From assembly GCF_037392515.1 (NCBI RefSeq), contig NC_090282.1:57808843-57872842 (forward strand): a stretch of 64,000 nt of DNA, in the 5' to 3' direction. Origin of the DNA: Haliotis asinina (lineage: Eukaryota > Mollusca > Gastropoda > Lepetellida > Haliotidae). The notes below the pieces were generated by a model that saw only the letters and a program-made list of their open reading frames with translations, had not been told where the DNA came from and made no database searches. This document shows positions 49,418 through 61,220 of the stretch, piece by piece. The number at the start of each line of letters is the position of its first letter. The stretch's first letter is position 1. A program made the position numbers and the translations under genes.

Positions 49418-49683
49418 AGGTCCCGGGGTAGAATAGGCCTTCAGCAACCCATGCTTGCCATAAAAGGTGACTATGCTTGTCGTAAGAGGCGACTAACGGG
49501 ATCGGGTGGTCAGACTAGCTGACTTGGTTGACACATGTCATCGGTTCCCAATTGCGCAGATCGATGCTCATGTTGTTGATCACTGGATTGTCTGGTCCAG
49601 ACTCGATTATTTACAGACCGTCGCCATATAGCTGGAATATTGCTAAGTGCAACGTAAAACTAAACTCACTCACTCACTCACTC
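49418..49683 (+). repeat. SINE-B copy, full length with long tail
   Basis: GAAGGTCCCGGGGTAGAATA, CGTAAGAGGCGACTAACGGG, GGTTCCCAATTGCGCAGATC, CATATAGCTGGAATATTGCT, AAGTGCAACGTAAAAC, then (ACTC)n at 49666-49683. Best reference copy in the window. TCATTTTCTTTGCA occurs on both sides (about 49398 and 49682), a likely target duplication. Confidence 0.9.
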
Positions 49684-49987
49684 ATTTTCTTTGCAGCTTT
49701 TGAGGTTGTGAGTCATAGCTTTCTTTTTGAACTTTGACTCCTGTTTCTTGTTTTTGAACAACTGGGACTGTCTTGTATAAATGTTCATTTTGGGTGTCAT
49801 ATGCTGTAAAACTGTAGAAATTCTTACTAGAGTTGACCAGAGATGATGTAGCTTTAGTGTGTTATATACTGATACTTCAGTGTTACACAAGATAAAACAC
49901 ATCCTCGATATCTCCAGGGTATACATTCTGACAAGAGACCACTATACCTAGAAGTTGAGAGAATCTAGACTTGCCACATTTTCACCA

Positions 49988-50510
49988 CGGAGTCTAACAA
50001 AACCTTGTAGAAGGTCGGGCCAGGTAACCTTTGAGCCACCCATGACCGTCCAATCAAACATGAGACGGTTAAATAGATTTAACCAATCAGACAACGGCTA
50101 CTATTTAGGGATCGGAGGGACTTTCAAGATATTCAGGTCACTGACCCAGATCTCTCCACAAACAAAAATCCGCATATAACACAGTTATTTGACCTGCAGT
50201 ATATACGCTTTGAGGTTTCTGTTGACATGGTTACCATTAGCTAATATTTCTGCAAGATAACATCCTTGAATATTGCCAAAAACACTATTTTCAGCGACTG
50301 TTTACTCACCGTTGTTGTGGCTGTACGTACGCCATGTGCATCACCCGGAAGCGAGCGTACACTAAACAGCATTCAGAATCGTTCGGGTACGAACCTTTTC
50401 GAGATAAAATGTTCTAAAGGTATGTGCGAATGTCCACTTTCACGATTTGGTAAGCTGTGTTCTCAAAGGTTACTTGACGTGACCTCCCGTAATATTTTGT
50501 TAGACTCAGT
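49988..50510. mobile_element. MITE with terminal inverted repeats of about 50 bp (523 bp)
   Basis: Left arm from 49988 (GGAGTCTAACAAAACCTTGT, GTCGGGCCAGGTAACCTTTG) pairs with the complement of the right arm ending at 50510 (TGAGTCTAACAAAATATTAC, GTCACGTCAAGTAACCTTTG). The interior (50290-50400) is more GC-rich than the surroundings and has no transposase. The target duplication could not be fixed, so the superfamily is open. Confidence 0.75.
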
Positions 50511-51472
50511 AGTGGAGTGTAACGAAAAGTACTGAGGATAAGTTTACTTAGACTGTAGTTTTGGATGATAAGTTGTGGCTGTATGTCCCTGTCAGCACCA
50601 TGGCTGTCACCCAGGACTGTATGACCCATGACCCTCAACAGCATCTGGCCTCATCCAAACTCACTTAATTGCTCAATTACCTTGCACCTGCTGAACTCTG
50701 TGATTGTCAACTGAATTTCTCATTTTCTCCCTTTACACAGTGCTATTTGGGCAGTATATCCACATGAGCTCAGTTGTCCGTCCCAATGTTATTTCCTTGT
50801 TCAGTGGAAAGAATTACAGGTGTGGCAGCCACAGAGTCCTGATTCAATGGTAAAATGGTTGATAAAAGCAATAGTTTGTGGTACTTTGATGCGGAGACAG
50901 AATTGTCCATGTTGTTCAAGCTTTTTATTTTGTCATCTTCCTTTCTCTTCCCAATCATACATTTCTGCTCATTGATCGTGATCCTCAAAGCTCATAACAC
51001 ACATCAACAGAAATAGGTAATGTGCCCTCTAACACATTGTAATTGCAACTAATTTTAATGTAATTTTATGGAAATGACTGAAAACCGTTGACAACTGATT
51101 ATCTGTCAGGAGGATATCGGGGCTGTTCACATTGATTGACTTCCCAAATTCTATAGTGTCTGTACGTCAGCACTACATAGAATCTGTTTAGAAAGCTGCT
51201 GTTCTGCAAACTGGGGGCCTGTTTGTATTGAGTTGCTACCTGTCTTAATGGAGCCACACTTGTAAACACAGGTCTTTACCTGCATGTAATTGCCTGGGGC
51301 TGAATGATTGGAATGAAACCCAATCGTGTTTACTGTGGAGTACAAGCATGTTCTGTGTGCGCATGGAAATGGTAAAAGGCTGAAGGAGTCACAGACACCT
51401 TCAGACAGCCTCAGACAGCAGGCAAGATTTGATCGTGTGTGATTCTCTATTCATTGTTATCCCACCAGCATG
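50511..51472. other. CHSY1 intron segment, nothing identified
   Basis: AT-rich non-coding sequence; no repeat or exon recognised. Confidence 0.4.
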
Positions 51473-52975
51473 TAATGCAGGCAGATATAGTTGACACCTT
51501 GCCTGTCTGTCCGTCCGTCCGTAATCATTTGCTTTCCGGAGCATAACTCAGAAACCGTTCAATATTTTTAGACCAAACTTGATAGATATAATAATCTCAT
51601 TCTATATTTGTGCCTTTTGCTATTTACACAGTTTTGGCATTTGTTTTTGTTTTTCCATGGACCATTTTGGTGTTAGTCAAATGGTGGGGTGGGCTTCATT
51701 TCTGGAGTAGAACTCAAAACCGTTCCATATTCTTCTGCAAAACTTGGTAGATATGTCAATCAGAACCTGAAGTGGTGCCTTTTGCTCTTTACAGGTGTTT
51801 GTGATTTATTATTTTCTTGGTTTCCATGGAAATGTTTCGGACAAAGTCTCAAAAGTGAGAGGTGTGTTTTGTTTCTGGAGCACATCTCAAAAACTTTAAT
51901 ATCTGTCAGCAAAAGTTGTTAGATATGTGCGGCAGATCCCAAAGTGGTGCCTTTTGCTCTTTACAGGTTTTTGTGATTTATTATTTTCTCCGTTTTCATG
52001 GAAATGTTTTGGACTTTGTCTCAAAATGGAGGGATGGGCTTTGTTTCCAGAGCAAAACTCAAAAACCGTTCAATATCTTTCTGCAGAACTTGGTAGATCA
52101 GTGTCGCAGACCCGAATGTGGTGCCTTTTGCTATTTACAGTTTTTTGGTGATTTATTATTTTCTCCATTTTCATGGAAATGTTTCGGACTTAGTCTCAAA
52201 ATGGAGGGATGGGCTTCGTTTGAGGAGCACAACTCAAAAATCGTTCAATATGTTTCTGCAAAATTTGGTAGATATATCAGTCAGAACCTAAAGTGGTGCC
52301 TTTTGGTACTTACAGGTTTTTGTGATAAATTATTTTCTCAGTTTCTATGGAAATGATTTGGACTTTGCCTGAAAAGTGAGAGGTGTGTTTCGTTTCTGGT
52401 GCACATCTCAAAAAGTTCCTAATACCTATCAGCAAAACTTGGTAGATATATGTGGCAGACCCCAACGTGGTGCCTTTTGCTGTTTACAAGTTTTTGTGAT
52501 TTATAATTTTCTTGGTTTCCATGGAAACGTTTAAGACTTTTGTTTCTGGAGCAGAACTCAGAAACTTCTCAATATCTGTCAGTAAAACTTGGTAGATATG
52601 TGTGGCATACCCCAAAGTGGTGCCTTTTAGTATTTACAGGTTATTGTGATTTATTATTTTCTCCATATCCTTTGAAATGATTCTGACTTAGTCTCAAAAT
52701 GGAGGGATGGGCTTCGTTTCCGGAGCGGAACTCAAAAGCTGTTCAATATTTTTCTGCAGAACTTGGCAGATATTTGAGGCAGACAACAAAGCCTTTTGCT
52801 ATTTATAAAGGTTTGACATATTTATTTTTCCTGGTTTCTATGGAAACAATTTGGACTTAGTCTCAAAATGGGCGGATGGGCTTCGTTTCTGAAAAGACAT
52901 TAAGTATCTGTCAGATGATTTGTCCTTTCAAATATGTAGGGGCCAGGGAATAATGTCATCTTATGATGGCTAATG
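51473..52975 (+). mobile_element. Composite element with about eight internal 174-bp repeats, copy 2
   Basis: Same plan as 41944-42985: start GCAGATATAGTTGACACCTT and CTGTCCGTCCGTCCG, then units marked by GTGCCTTTTGCT (about 51604, 51771, 51944, 52117, 52293, 52467, 52617, 52793), ending CAGATGATTTGTCCTTTCAA and GATGGCTAATGTG. Unit number differs from copy 1 (eight against five). A 58-codon frame stays open across several units (51862-52356), a consequence of the 174-bp period. Confidence 0.75.
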
Positions 52976-54100
52976 TGTTGTCATAATGAAAGTATTGTAT
53001 TCTTCCTTGTGCATATTCTCACAATAAGTGCAGACTTGAAATGTGATGTCATGTTTTTAGCGATGAGTTATCCTGTTGACTGTTTATCACAGCATGTTGC
53101 TAACTGTGTCATACAGGAAAACACTTTAATGGTTGTGAAGACCGTTATGTTCAAATGGTGTATGGTGTTGACATACCTGAAGTGACTTATTGAAAACACA
53201 TTTTCTTGCAGACATCTTAAATAACAGGTATATTCTGGCTCTGTATGTATGTCATATACATTGTGATGACAAAGTAAGCTATTCAGAGGGTGCCTGACAT
53301 TAGTCAAATTTTATTTGGTTAGTGAAAACACATAGTCTGTGTTGAGTTGAGGCTACATAAATGTGTTTGGAAGTATTTCTATCACATTTATCTCAAAAGT
53401 GAGAAGGAAGGAGGGGTGCATACAGAACTTTAAATGTATTGGCTGTTGTCATAGCAGACATCAAATTGTGATGCAGAATATCTGAATTTCTATTTTAGTC
53501 TTTCAAACAAACAAACAAACAAACCATATCTTCTAACCATCATCGGCGGCTGATGGCATGGTGTAAATCCAGTTGGGTACCCCAGTGCAGGTAGCAAAAG
53601 TAATGTAAGTCCTCAAAGTCCCTAGTATGGTGATCTACCTTCACTTGTTGGTGTTTTATTAAAATGTTATAGTTTTTCTTGCAAGTTTTATGTTCATGTT
53701 TGTGATACTCTACTGTTTTACTGTCGATCGGAAACAAGTTTTACTCTTCAAAATGTTTTTATTGTTATTTTATGGATTGTTTTCATCACAGTATGGCTGA
53801 GATATATTTCTGATGTGATGTTAAATACTAGCTCACTCTCTTTCACCAACAATATATATAGTTTTCATGACTTAGTTTTCAACTCAGTGCTTGGGAATCA
53901 ATTCATTTTATATTTGGCCGAATGCTTAAACTTCTCCAGTACTGTGTGCTGTAAATAATTATGTGTGTATTCAGTGTTCTTGGATCTGGGTGCACCCTTT
54001 TTGCTTTCTAATAGATCCTTGCTATTCATTGGACAATATTACATACTCACTGCGTGAGAACACTGTCATGACACACAGGTCTTTTAGCTTCTGTTAAGTG
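52976..54100. other. CHSY1 intron segment, simple repeat only
   Basis: Contains (CAAA)n at about 53506-53524; otherwise nothing identified. Confidence 0.4.
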
Positions 54101-54325
54101 AAACAACATGTATCAGTTGTAAGGATTGTGAACTGAGATGCCCAAGCTCAGTGACAACATGTGTCAGTTGTCCGATTGTGAACTAGGAGGCTAAAGCTCA
54201 TGACTTGACAACATGTGTCTGTATCAGGATTGTAAACTAGGAGACCAAAGCTCTGTGACAGCATGTGTCAATGTTAGGATTGTTAACTAGGAGGCCCGAG
54301 CTCTGTGACAGCATGTATCATGGCC
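54101..54325. repeat. About 54-bp tandem repeat, four copies
   Basis: Units built on GTGACAACATGTGTCAGTTG, then GGATTGTGAACTAGGAG and CCAAAGCTC. Imperfect, with small indels. Confidence 0.8.
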
Positions 54326-54904
54326 AAACACTACACCATGATCAGTAAGGTTGTGGGTTCAGGGAGGCCCAGTACCACCATCAACTTCCTAACAAAGACT
54401 CACAACTAGAAGTTGGAACATTGTCATGCTCTCATACATACGTAAAGACAATAAATATTATTTGATCCAGACAGTCCAGAATAGTAGCTTCAGATATGAC
54501 AGTGGAAAAGAGGTATCCATTATGTGATTGCCTTTTTTCCATGTAATCCACGGCAGTGTTTCTGTTGATTTGCTTATTTGAAATCCTGGCTAAGCCCTAA
54601 CAGTTAGAGATGGAAAATATGGATTCTTCTCATGTTTGAATGTCAGCGAAAGATAATGTTCTTTCTTTCTGTAAAATACTATAGTCTGTGTTAATGTTTT
54701 CTTTGTGTAAACACCACTTGGTTTGTTTGAGATATTTCTGTTCAGAGCATAAAATTGCAAGATAATGATTGTCGAAGTGTGATTGTTTCCGACAGGGCTA
54801 CTGTTTTGTATGGATGTAGAAGAACTTCTTTGGGAGGAATTTAGAAGTTGTAGTAATAATCGAACAAGATGGATAATATGTTAGAAATACCAAAATGCTG
54901 ATAA

Positions 54905-56262
54905 ACTGGTGTTATACTAGGTGTACATAATCTGTTGCTATACCAGAAGCACAAGAACTGTTGATATACTATATGTACAGGGACTGTTGATATACTACAT
55001 GTACAACAACTGTTGATATACTAGATGTACAGGGACTGTTGATATACCAGAAGCACAGGAACTGTTGATGTACTAGATGTACAGGGACTGTTGATATACT
55101 ACATGTACAACAACTGTTGATATACTAGATGTACAGGGACTGTTGATATACTACATGTACAACAACTGTTGATATACTAGATGTACAGGGACTGTTGATA
55201 TACCAGAAGCACAGGAACTGTTGATGTACTAGATGTACAGGGACTGTTGATATACTACATGTACAACAACTGTTGATATACTAGATGTACAGGGACTGTT
55301 AATATACTACATGTACAACAACTGTTGATATACTAGATGTACAGGGACTGTTGATATACTACATGTACAACAACTGTTGATATACTAGATGTACAGGGAC
55401 TGTTGATGTACTAGATGTACAAGAACTGTTGATATACTAGATGTACAGGGACTGTTGATATACTACATGTACAACAACTGTTGATATACTAGATGTACAG
55501 GGACTGTTGATATACCAGAAGCACAGGAACTGTTGATGTACTAGATGTACAGGGACTGTTGATATACTACATGTACAAGAACTGTTGATATACTAGATGT
55601 ACAGGGACTGTTGATATACTACATGTACAACAACTGTTGATATACTAGATGTACAGGGACTGTTGATATACTACATGTACAACAACTGTTGATATACTAG
55701 ATGTACAGGGACTGTTGATGTACTAGATGTACAAGAACTGTTGATATACTAGATGTACAGGGACTGTTGATATACTACATGTACAGGAACTGTTGATATA
55801 CTACATGTACAACAATTGTTGATATACTAGATGTACAGGGACAGTTGATATACTAGATGTACAAGAACTGTTGATATACTAGATGTACAGGGACTGTTGA
55901 TATACTACATGTACAAGAACTGTTGATATACTAGATGTACAGGGACTGTTGATATACTACATGTACAACAACTGTTGATATACTAGATGTACAGGGACTG
56001 TTGATATACCAGAAGCACAGGAACTGTTGATGTACTAGATGTACAACAACTGTTGATATACTACATGTACAACAACTGTTGATATACTAGATGTACAGGG
56101 ACTGTTGATATACCAGAAGCACAGGAACTGTTGATGTACTAGATGCACAACAACTGTTGATATACTAGATGTAGAGGAACTGTTGATTTACTAGGAGTTG
56201 TTGATATACCAGATGTAGAGGAATTATTGATATACCAGATGTACAGGAACTATTGATTTGTT
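54905..56262. repeat. 26-bp minisatellite, about 52 units, in register throughout
   Basis: Unit ACTGTTGATATACTAGATGT plus ACAGGG, alternating with a variant (TACTACATGTACAACA), so the common period is 52 bp. A third variant (ATACCAGAAGCACAGGA) sits at 55047, 55203, 55515, 56009 and 56113; these spacings (156, 312, 494, 104) are all exact multiples of 26. The edges (before 55000, after 56160) are more diverged. Confidence 0.95.
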
Positions 56263-57829
56263 GGATTAGAGATTTAATGCACCTACTGGATGTATGCAGA
56301 TTCTGTGATTGCATTCAGTGCTCATCCTTCATTTGTCAAATATAAAATATGGTGCAATACTACAGGGATAAAAAAAAAGAACAAAATCATGATCTGTGAT
56401 GCTAGTAATTATATTCTACTAAGAACATATGTATGAATTCATATTCCAAACAAGACAGACAAGTACCTGCTGTGATTGACAGGTAAAATCAGAGTATTTA
56501 CAGGCTATCCTGTCATAAGTGGACAATTTCTGATTGTTGTATTCAGCAGAACAAACAAGCCCGACTTTTGGACAGTCCTAAATCATAACAGGGTCACCAA
56601 GGCAGGGAGCATTTATGAGCTTGGGATTTCTGCTGAGAAATATATCATAGTAGTTTTTCTGTCAGTGTGATAATTTCTGTGCTATCTAATTGACACCTGT
56701 TTCAAGCAGCTGAGTTAAAGACCAACTGCATAGTGTTGAAACCCAAAACATATCCTGGCAGACAGATGCATAAAATAGCATCATTTTCACATCAGTGTCT
56801 TCTCGGTACACTAATTATATCAAAGGAACAGATGTAGTTTTCTTTGTTGAATTTCAAGAATTTTCTTGAAATTGACAGCCAAACTTAGTTTGTATGCTGG
56901 AGTATTTGATGTAACAGCTACGTCATGTATGAACTGTTTTCAGTAGATACCCAGATTTTCCGAATTTTGGCTGTCAAACTGTGAGGAAAGTATCTATTTG
57001 TATTCAAAGATTTGTTTGAAGTGTGTATTACCAGTTAGTGGAATGATTGAAGAATTTAACATTAACAAGATATATTTTGACATCTGTGCTTTGTAGAAAT
57101 ATGTTATGATCAATATTTAGTTTAAAGTTTATATAATAAATTCATGTGCCACGCTTCTGATGGCCATCTAGAGCGTATGTAGTAGTTGCTGAGGTACTGC
57201 ATATCACACAGTCCCTGAGTGCCAGCTTGACATGAAGTGTCCTGAAATGGAATTTCCTCAGGCTAAAACACAGTGCTCATATAAAGTGTCTGTCTGATGA
57301 AATATGGGACTTACTGGAAGCTCTTGCGGGCTGGTTTAGGAGAGTCTTATTTTTGCAATAGTTCTAGAAGGTTGTTTAAGAGAAGAATTTGTTTGTTTTA
57401 GTGGAAACGTATTTTGGAGAGGAGATAGTTGGGAACTAGTTCTCTATTTCTGTCCTGAACAAGACAATTCCATCCTCGCACTGCCCACAACACAAGGGAT
57501 ATCATCATCATTTTAGTGATGTTTCACCTCAGAGCAATGGTGAGGCATGTCCACTTCATGGGCACTATATATAGCTGTGTAAGTGGTTACCCAGTACAAG
57601 AGGAAACCTTGTACTAATGTTGTTCTAAGGCTGCACACTGTCACAGGTGGCTTTGCATTGGGAAAGCTTTTACTATTAATAACCACCTGTCACGTTCTTT
57701 AGTCAGAAGGCAAGGCAAGAGATGGTATGTTACCTCAGCTGAAGCTGTCATGTCAGGGCTGGTGGTGAAATGTCAGATGACTGGCCTCATTCTTTGAACT
57801 CCTTAGGGTCATCCCAGTATATACTGAGT
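56263..57829. other. CHSY1 intron segment, nothing identified
   Basis: AT-rich sequence between arrays. A 64-codon open frame at 56476-56670 has no motif or splice support. Confidence 0.4.
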
Positions 57830-58375
57830 TAGTGGAGTTACTGTTGATGTTGTGAAGAGAGTAGGTGTACTGAGGTTACTGTGGATATAGTGGGATTATT
57901 GTGGTGTAGTGGGTTTTCTGTGGTGTAGTGGGTTTTCTGTGGAAATAAAGGGGGGTTACTGTGGTGTAGTGGGTTTTTCTGTGGAAATAAAGGGGGTTAC
58001 TGTGGATATAGTGGGGTCAGTGTGGATATAGTGGGGTTACTGTGGTGTACTGAGGTTACTGTGGATATAGTGGGATTATTGTGGTGTAGTGGGTTTTCTG
58101 TGGATATAGGGGGGTTACTGTGGTATAGTGGGTTTTCTGTGGAAATAAAGGGGGTTACTGTGGATATAGTGGGGTCAGTGTGGATATAGTGGGGTTACTG
58201 TGGTGTAGTGGGTTACTGTGGCATGTTGGGTTTTCTGTGGATATAGTCAGGTTACTATGTTGTAATGGGTTTTCTGTGGTATAGTGGGGCTGCACTGGTT
58301 TAGTGTGTTCAGTGTGGAGGGTTAATGTGGTGTAGTGGGTTTACTGTGAATATAGTGGGGTTACTTGGTGTGTTG
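57830..58375. repeat. Irregular 19-21-bp minisatellite
   Basis: G/T-rich units such as GTTACTGTGGATATAGTGGG and TTTTCTGTGGTGTAGTGGG. A block of roughly 175 bp (about 57870-58045) is repeated with small changes at about 58045-58215, a second level of duplication. Confidence 0.85.
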
Positions 58376-59085
58376 GGTACTGCACATGCTAGCAGAACCT
58401 GAACTGGTTTGTGTGATGACCTTATGAATAGGGAAAAGGTCTTATCTCCCATAACACACAATAGGCAAACACATGATCAACTGTTTATCAGTTTTCCCCA
58501 TGCCACTGTCTTTTCTTTCAAGAAGTAAATCAGGTGGCATGGGTCATTTACTCCAGCTGATAGATTTGATCTTTCTTCAGGTTGTGGTATAAGGTTTAGG
58601 TGTACATTCATAACTATGTTTAAGAAATACAGTTCACACTGCCACCATGTTCAGTGTAATAAAACACACTTTTGTCCTGAACTATTCTAGTTAGAGCACA
58701 AGGACACATGCGTATAAGTGCTTTCACTTGAAGATAGTTCATGAGTGGGAGTGGTAATTGTGAGTCAAACTTAAGATGTATGTTCATGAATGTTTCTACC
58801 AGTGATGTTAGCCAAGTAAAGCAACTGTAAACCAAGGAATGGTTTACAGCAGAGTAGTTTACTAACACAGGCATATCAAAGCATATTAGAATATTACATA
58901 ATACATCCTTTGTTGTGGAAGCTGTTATTAGATTTCAGCAGTGAATCATTATTACTGGACTGTTAATTATTTTATGTGTAATAAAAAGTTAGATGAACTA
59001 GCCTGAAACAGTCATGCCTCAGCTACCTTTAAAATGCAAATATTCATCATGATTATTGTTTTGATTATGGTTGTGAAGTTAATAG
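58376..59085. other. CHSY1 intron segment, nothing identified
   Basis: Unique-looking AT-rich sequence; no feature recognised. Confidence 0.4.
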
Positions 59086-60795
59086 TGACTTTTGAACTGA
59101 CTTTAGACCAGTGTACAGGTGACTGACAACTCACTCTGGACAATTGTACGGGTGACTTTTGAACTGACTTTAGACCAGTGTACAGGTGACTGACAACTCA
59201 CTCTGGACAATTGTACGGGTGACTTTTGAACTGACTTTAGACCAGTGTACAGGTGACTGACAACTCACTCTGGACAATTGTACGGGTGACTTTTGAACTG
59301 ACTTTAGACCAGTGTACAGGTGACTGACAACTCACTCTGGACAATTGTACGGGTGACTTTTGAACTGACTTTAGACCAGTGTACAGGTGACTGACAACTC
59401 ACTCTGGACAATTGTACGGGTGACTTTTGAACTGACTTTAGACCAGTGTACAGGTGACTGACAACTCACTCTGGACAATTGTACGGCTGACTTTTGAACT
59501 GACTTTAGACCAGTGTACAGGTGACTGACAACTCACCCTGGACAATTGTACGGCTGACTTTTGAACTGACTTTAGACCAGTGTACAGGTGACTGACAACT
59601 CACTCTGGACAATTGTACGGGTGACTTTTGAACTGACTTTAGACCAGTGTACAGGTGACTGACAACTCACTCTGGACAATTGTACGGGTGACTTTTGAAC
59701 TGACTTTAGACCAGTGTACAGGTGACTGACAACTCACTCTGGACAATTGTACGGGTGACTTTTGAACTGACTTTAGACCAGTGTACAGGTGACTGACAAC
59801 TCACTCTGGACAATTGTACGGGTGACTTTTGAACTGACTTTAGACCAGTGTACAGGTGACTGACAACTCACTCTGGACAATTGTACGGGTGACTTTTGAA
59901 CTGACTTTAGACCAGTGTACAGGTGACTGACAACTCACTCTGGACAATTGTACGGGTGACTTTTGAACTGACTTTAGACCAGTGTACAGGTGACTGACAA
60001 CTCACTCTGGACAATTGTACGGGTGACTTTTGAACTGACTTTAGACCAGTGTACAGGTGACTGACAACTCACTCTGGACAATTGTACGGGTGACTTTTGA
60101 ACTGACTTTAGACCAGTGTACAGGTGACTGACAACTCACTCTGGACAATTGTACGGGTGACTTTTGAACTGACTTTAGACCAGTGTACAGGTGACTGACA
60201 ACTCACTCTGGACAATTGTACGGGTGACTTTTGAACTGACTTTAGACCAGTGTACAGGTGACTTTTGAACTGACTTTAGACCAGTGTACAGGTGACTGAC
60301 AACTCACTCTGGACAATTGTACGGGTGACTTTTGAACTGACTTTAGACCAGTGTACAGGTGACTGACAACTCACTCTGGACAATTGTACGGGTGACTTTT
60401 GAACTGACTTTAGACCAGTGTACAGGTGACTGACAACTCACTCTGGACAATTGTACGGGTGACTTTTGAACTGACTTTAGACCAGTGTACAGGTGACTGA
60501 CAACTCACTCTGGACAATTGTACGGGTGACTTTTGAACTGACTTTAGACCAGTGTACAGGTGACTGACAACTCACTCTGGACAATTGTACGGGTGACTTT
60601 TGAACTGACTTTAGACCAGTGTACAGGTGACTGACAACTCACTCTGGACAATTGTACGGGTGACTTTTGAACTGACTTTAGACCAGTGTACAGGTGACTG
60701 ACAACTCACTCTGGACAATTGTACGGGTGACTTTTGAACTGACTTTAGACCAGTGTACAGGTGACTGACAACTCACTCTGGACAATTGTACGGGT
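59086..60795. repeat. 67-bp minisatellite, 25 near-identical units plus one 34-bp half unit
   Basis: Unit TGACTTTTGAACTGACTTTA, GACCAGTGTACAGG, then TGACTGACAACTCACTCTGG and ACAATTGTACGGG. Starts fall every 67 bp from 59086 to 60225, then one 34-bp half unit (60225-60258), then every 67 bp again from 60259. Copies are almost identical; visible variants are TACGGCTGAC near 59484 and 59551 and ACTCACCCTGG near 59533. The unit is itself two related halves (34 + 33 bp). Confidence 0.97.
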
Positions 60796-61220
60796 GACTT
60801 TTGAATTGACTCTGGACCAGTGTATGAGTGAGCGACTTTTGAACTAACTCTGGACAAGTATATAGGTGACTTTTGAACTGACTCTCGTCCAGTGTACGAG
60901 TGACTGACAAACTGACACTGGACTAGTATACAAATGAATTCCAAACTGACGAACTGACTCTGAACCAGTGTATGGGGGACTTTTGAACTGACAAACTGAC
61001 TCTAGACTAGTGTACAGGTGACCAATGAACTGACTCTAGACCAGTGTATGGGGGACTTCTGAAGTGATGAACTTACTCTGGACCAATGTACAGGTGACTG
61101 ACAAACTCTTTCTGGACCAGTGTGCTGTTGACTTTTGAAGTGACGAACTGACTCTGGACCAGTGTAGGGGTGACTTTTGAACTGGGGAACTAACTCTGGA
61201 CCAGTGTACAGATGTTCTGA
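60796..61220. repeat. Diverged monomeric edge of the 67-bp array
   Basis: Degenerate 30-50-bp repeats on the theme TTTTGAACTGACTCTGGACC, AGTGTACAGGTGAC, with irregular spacing. This appears to be the older monomer family from which the uniform 67-bp dimer array arose. Confidence 0.85.
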
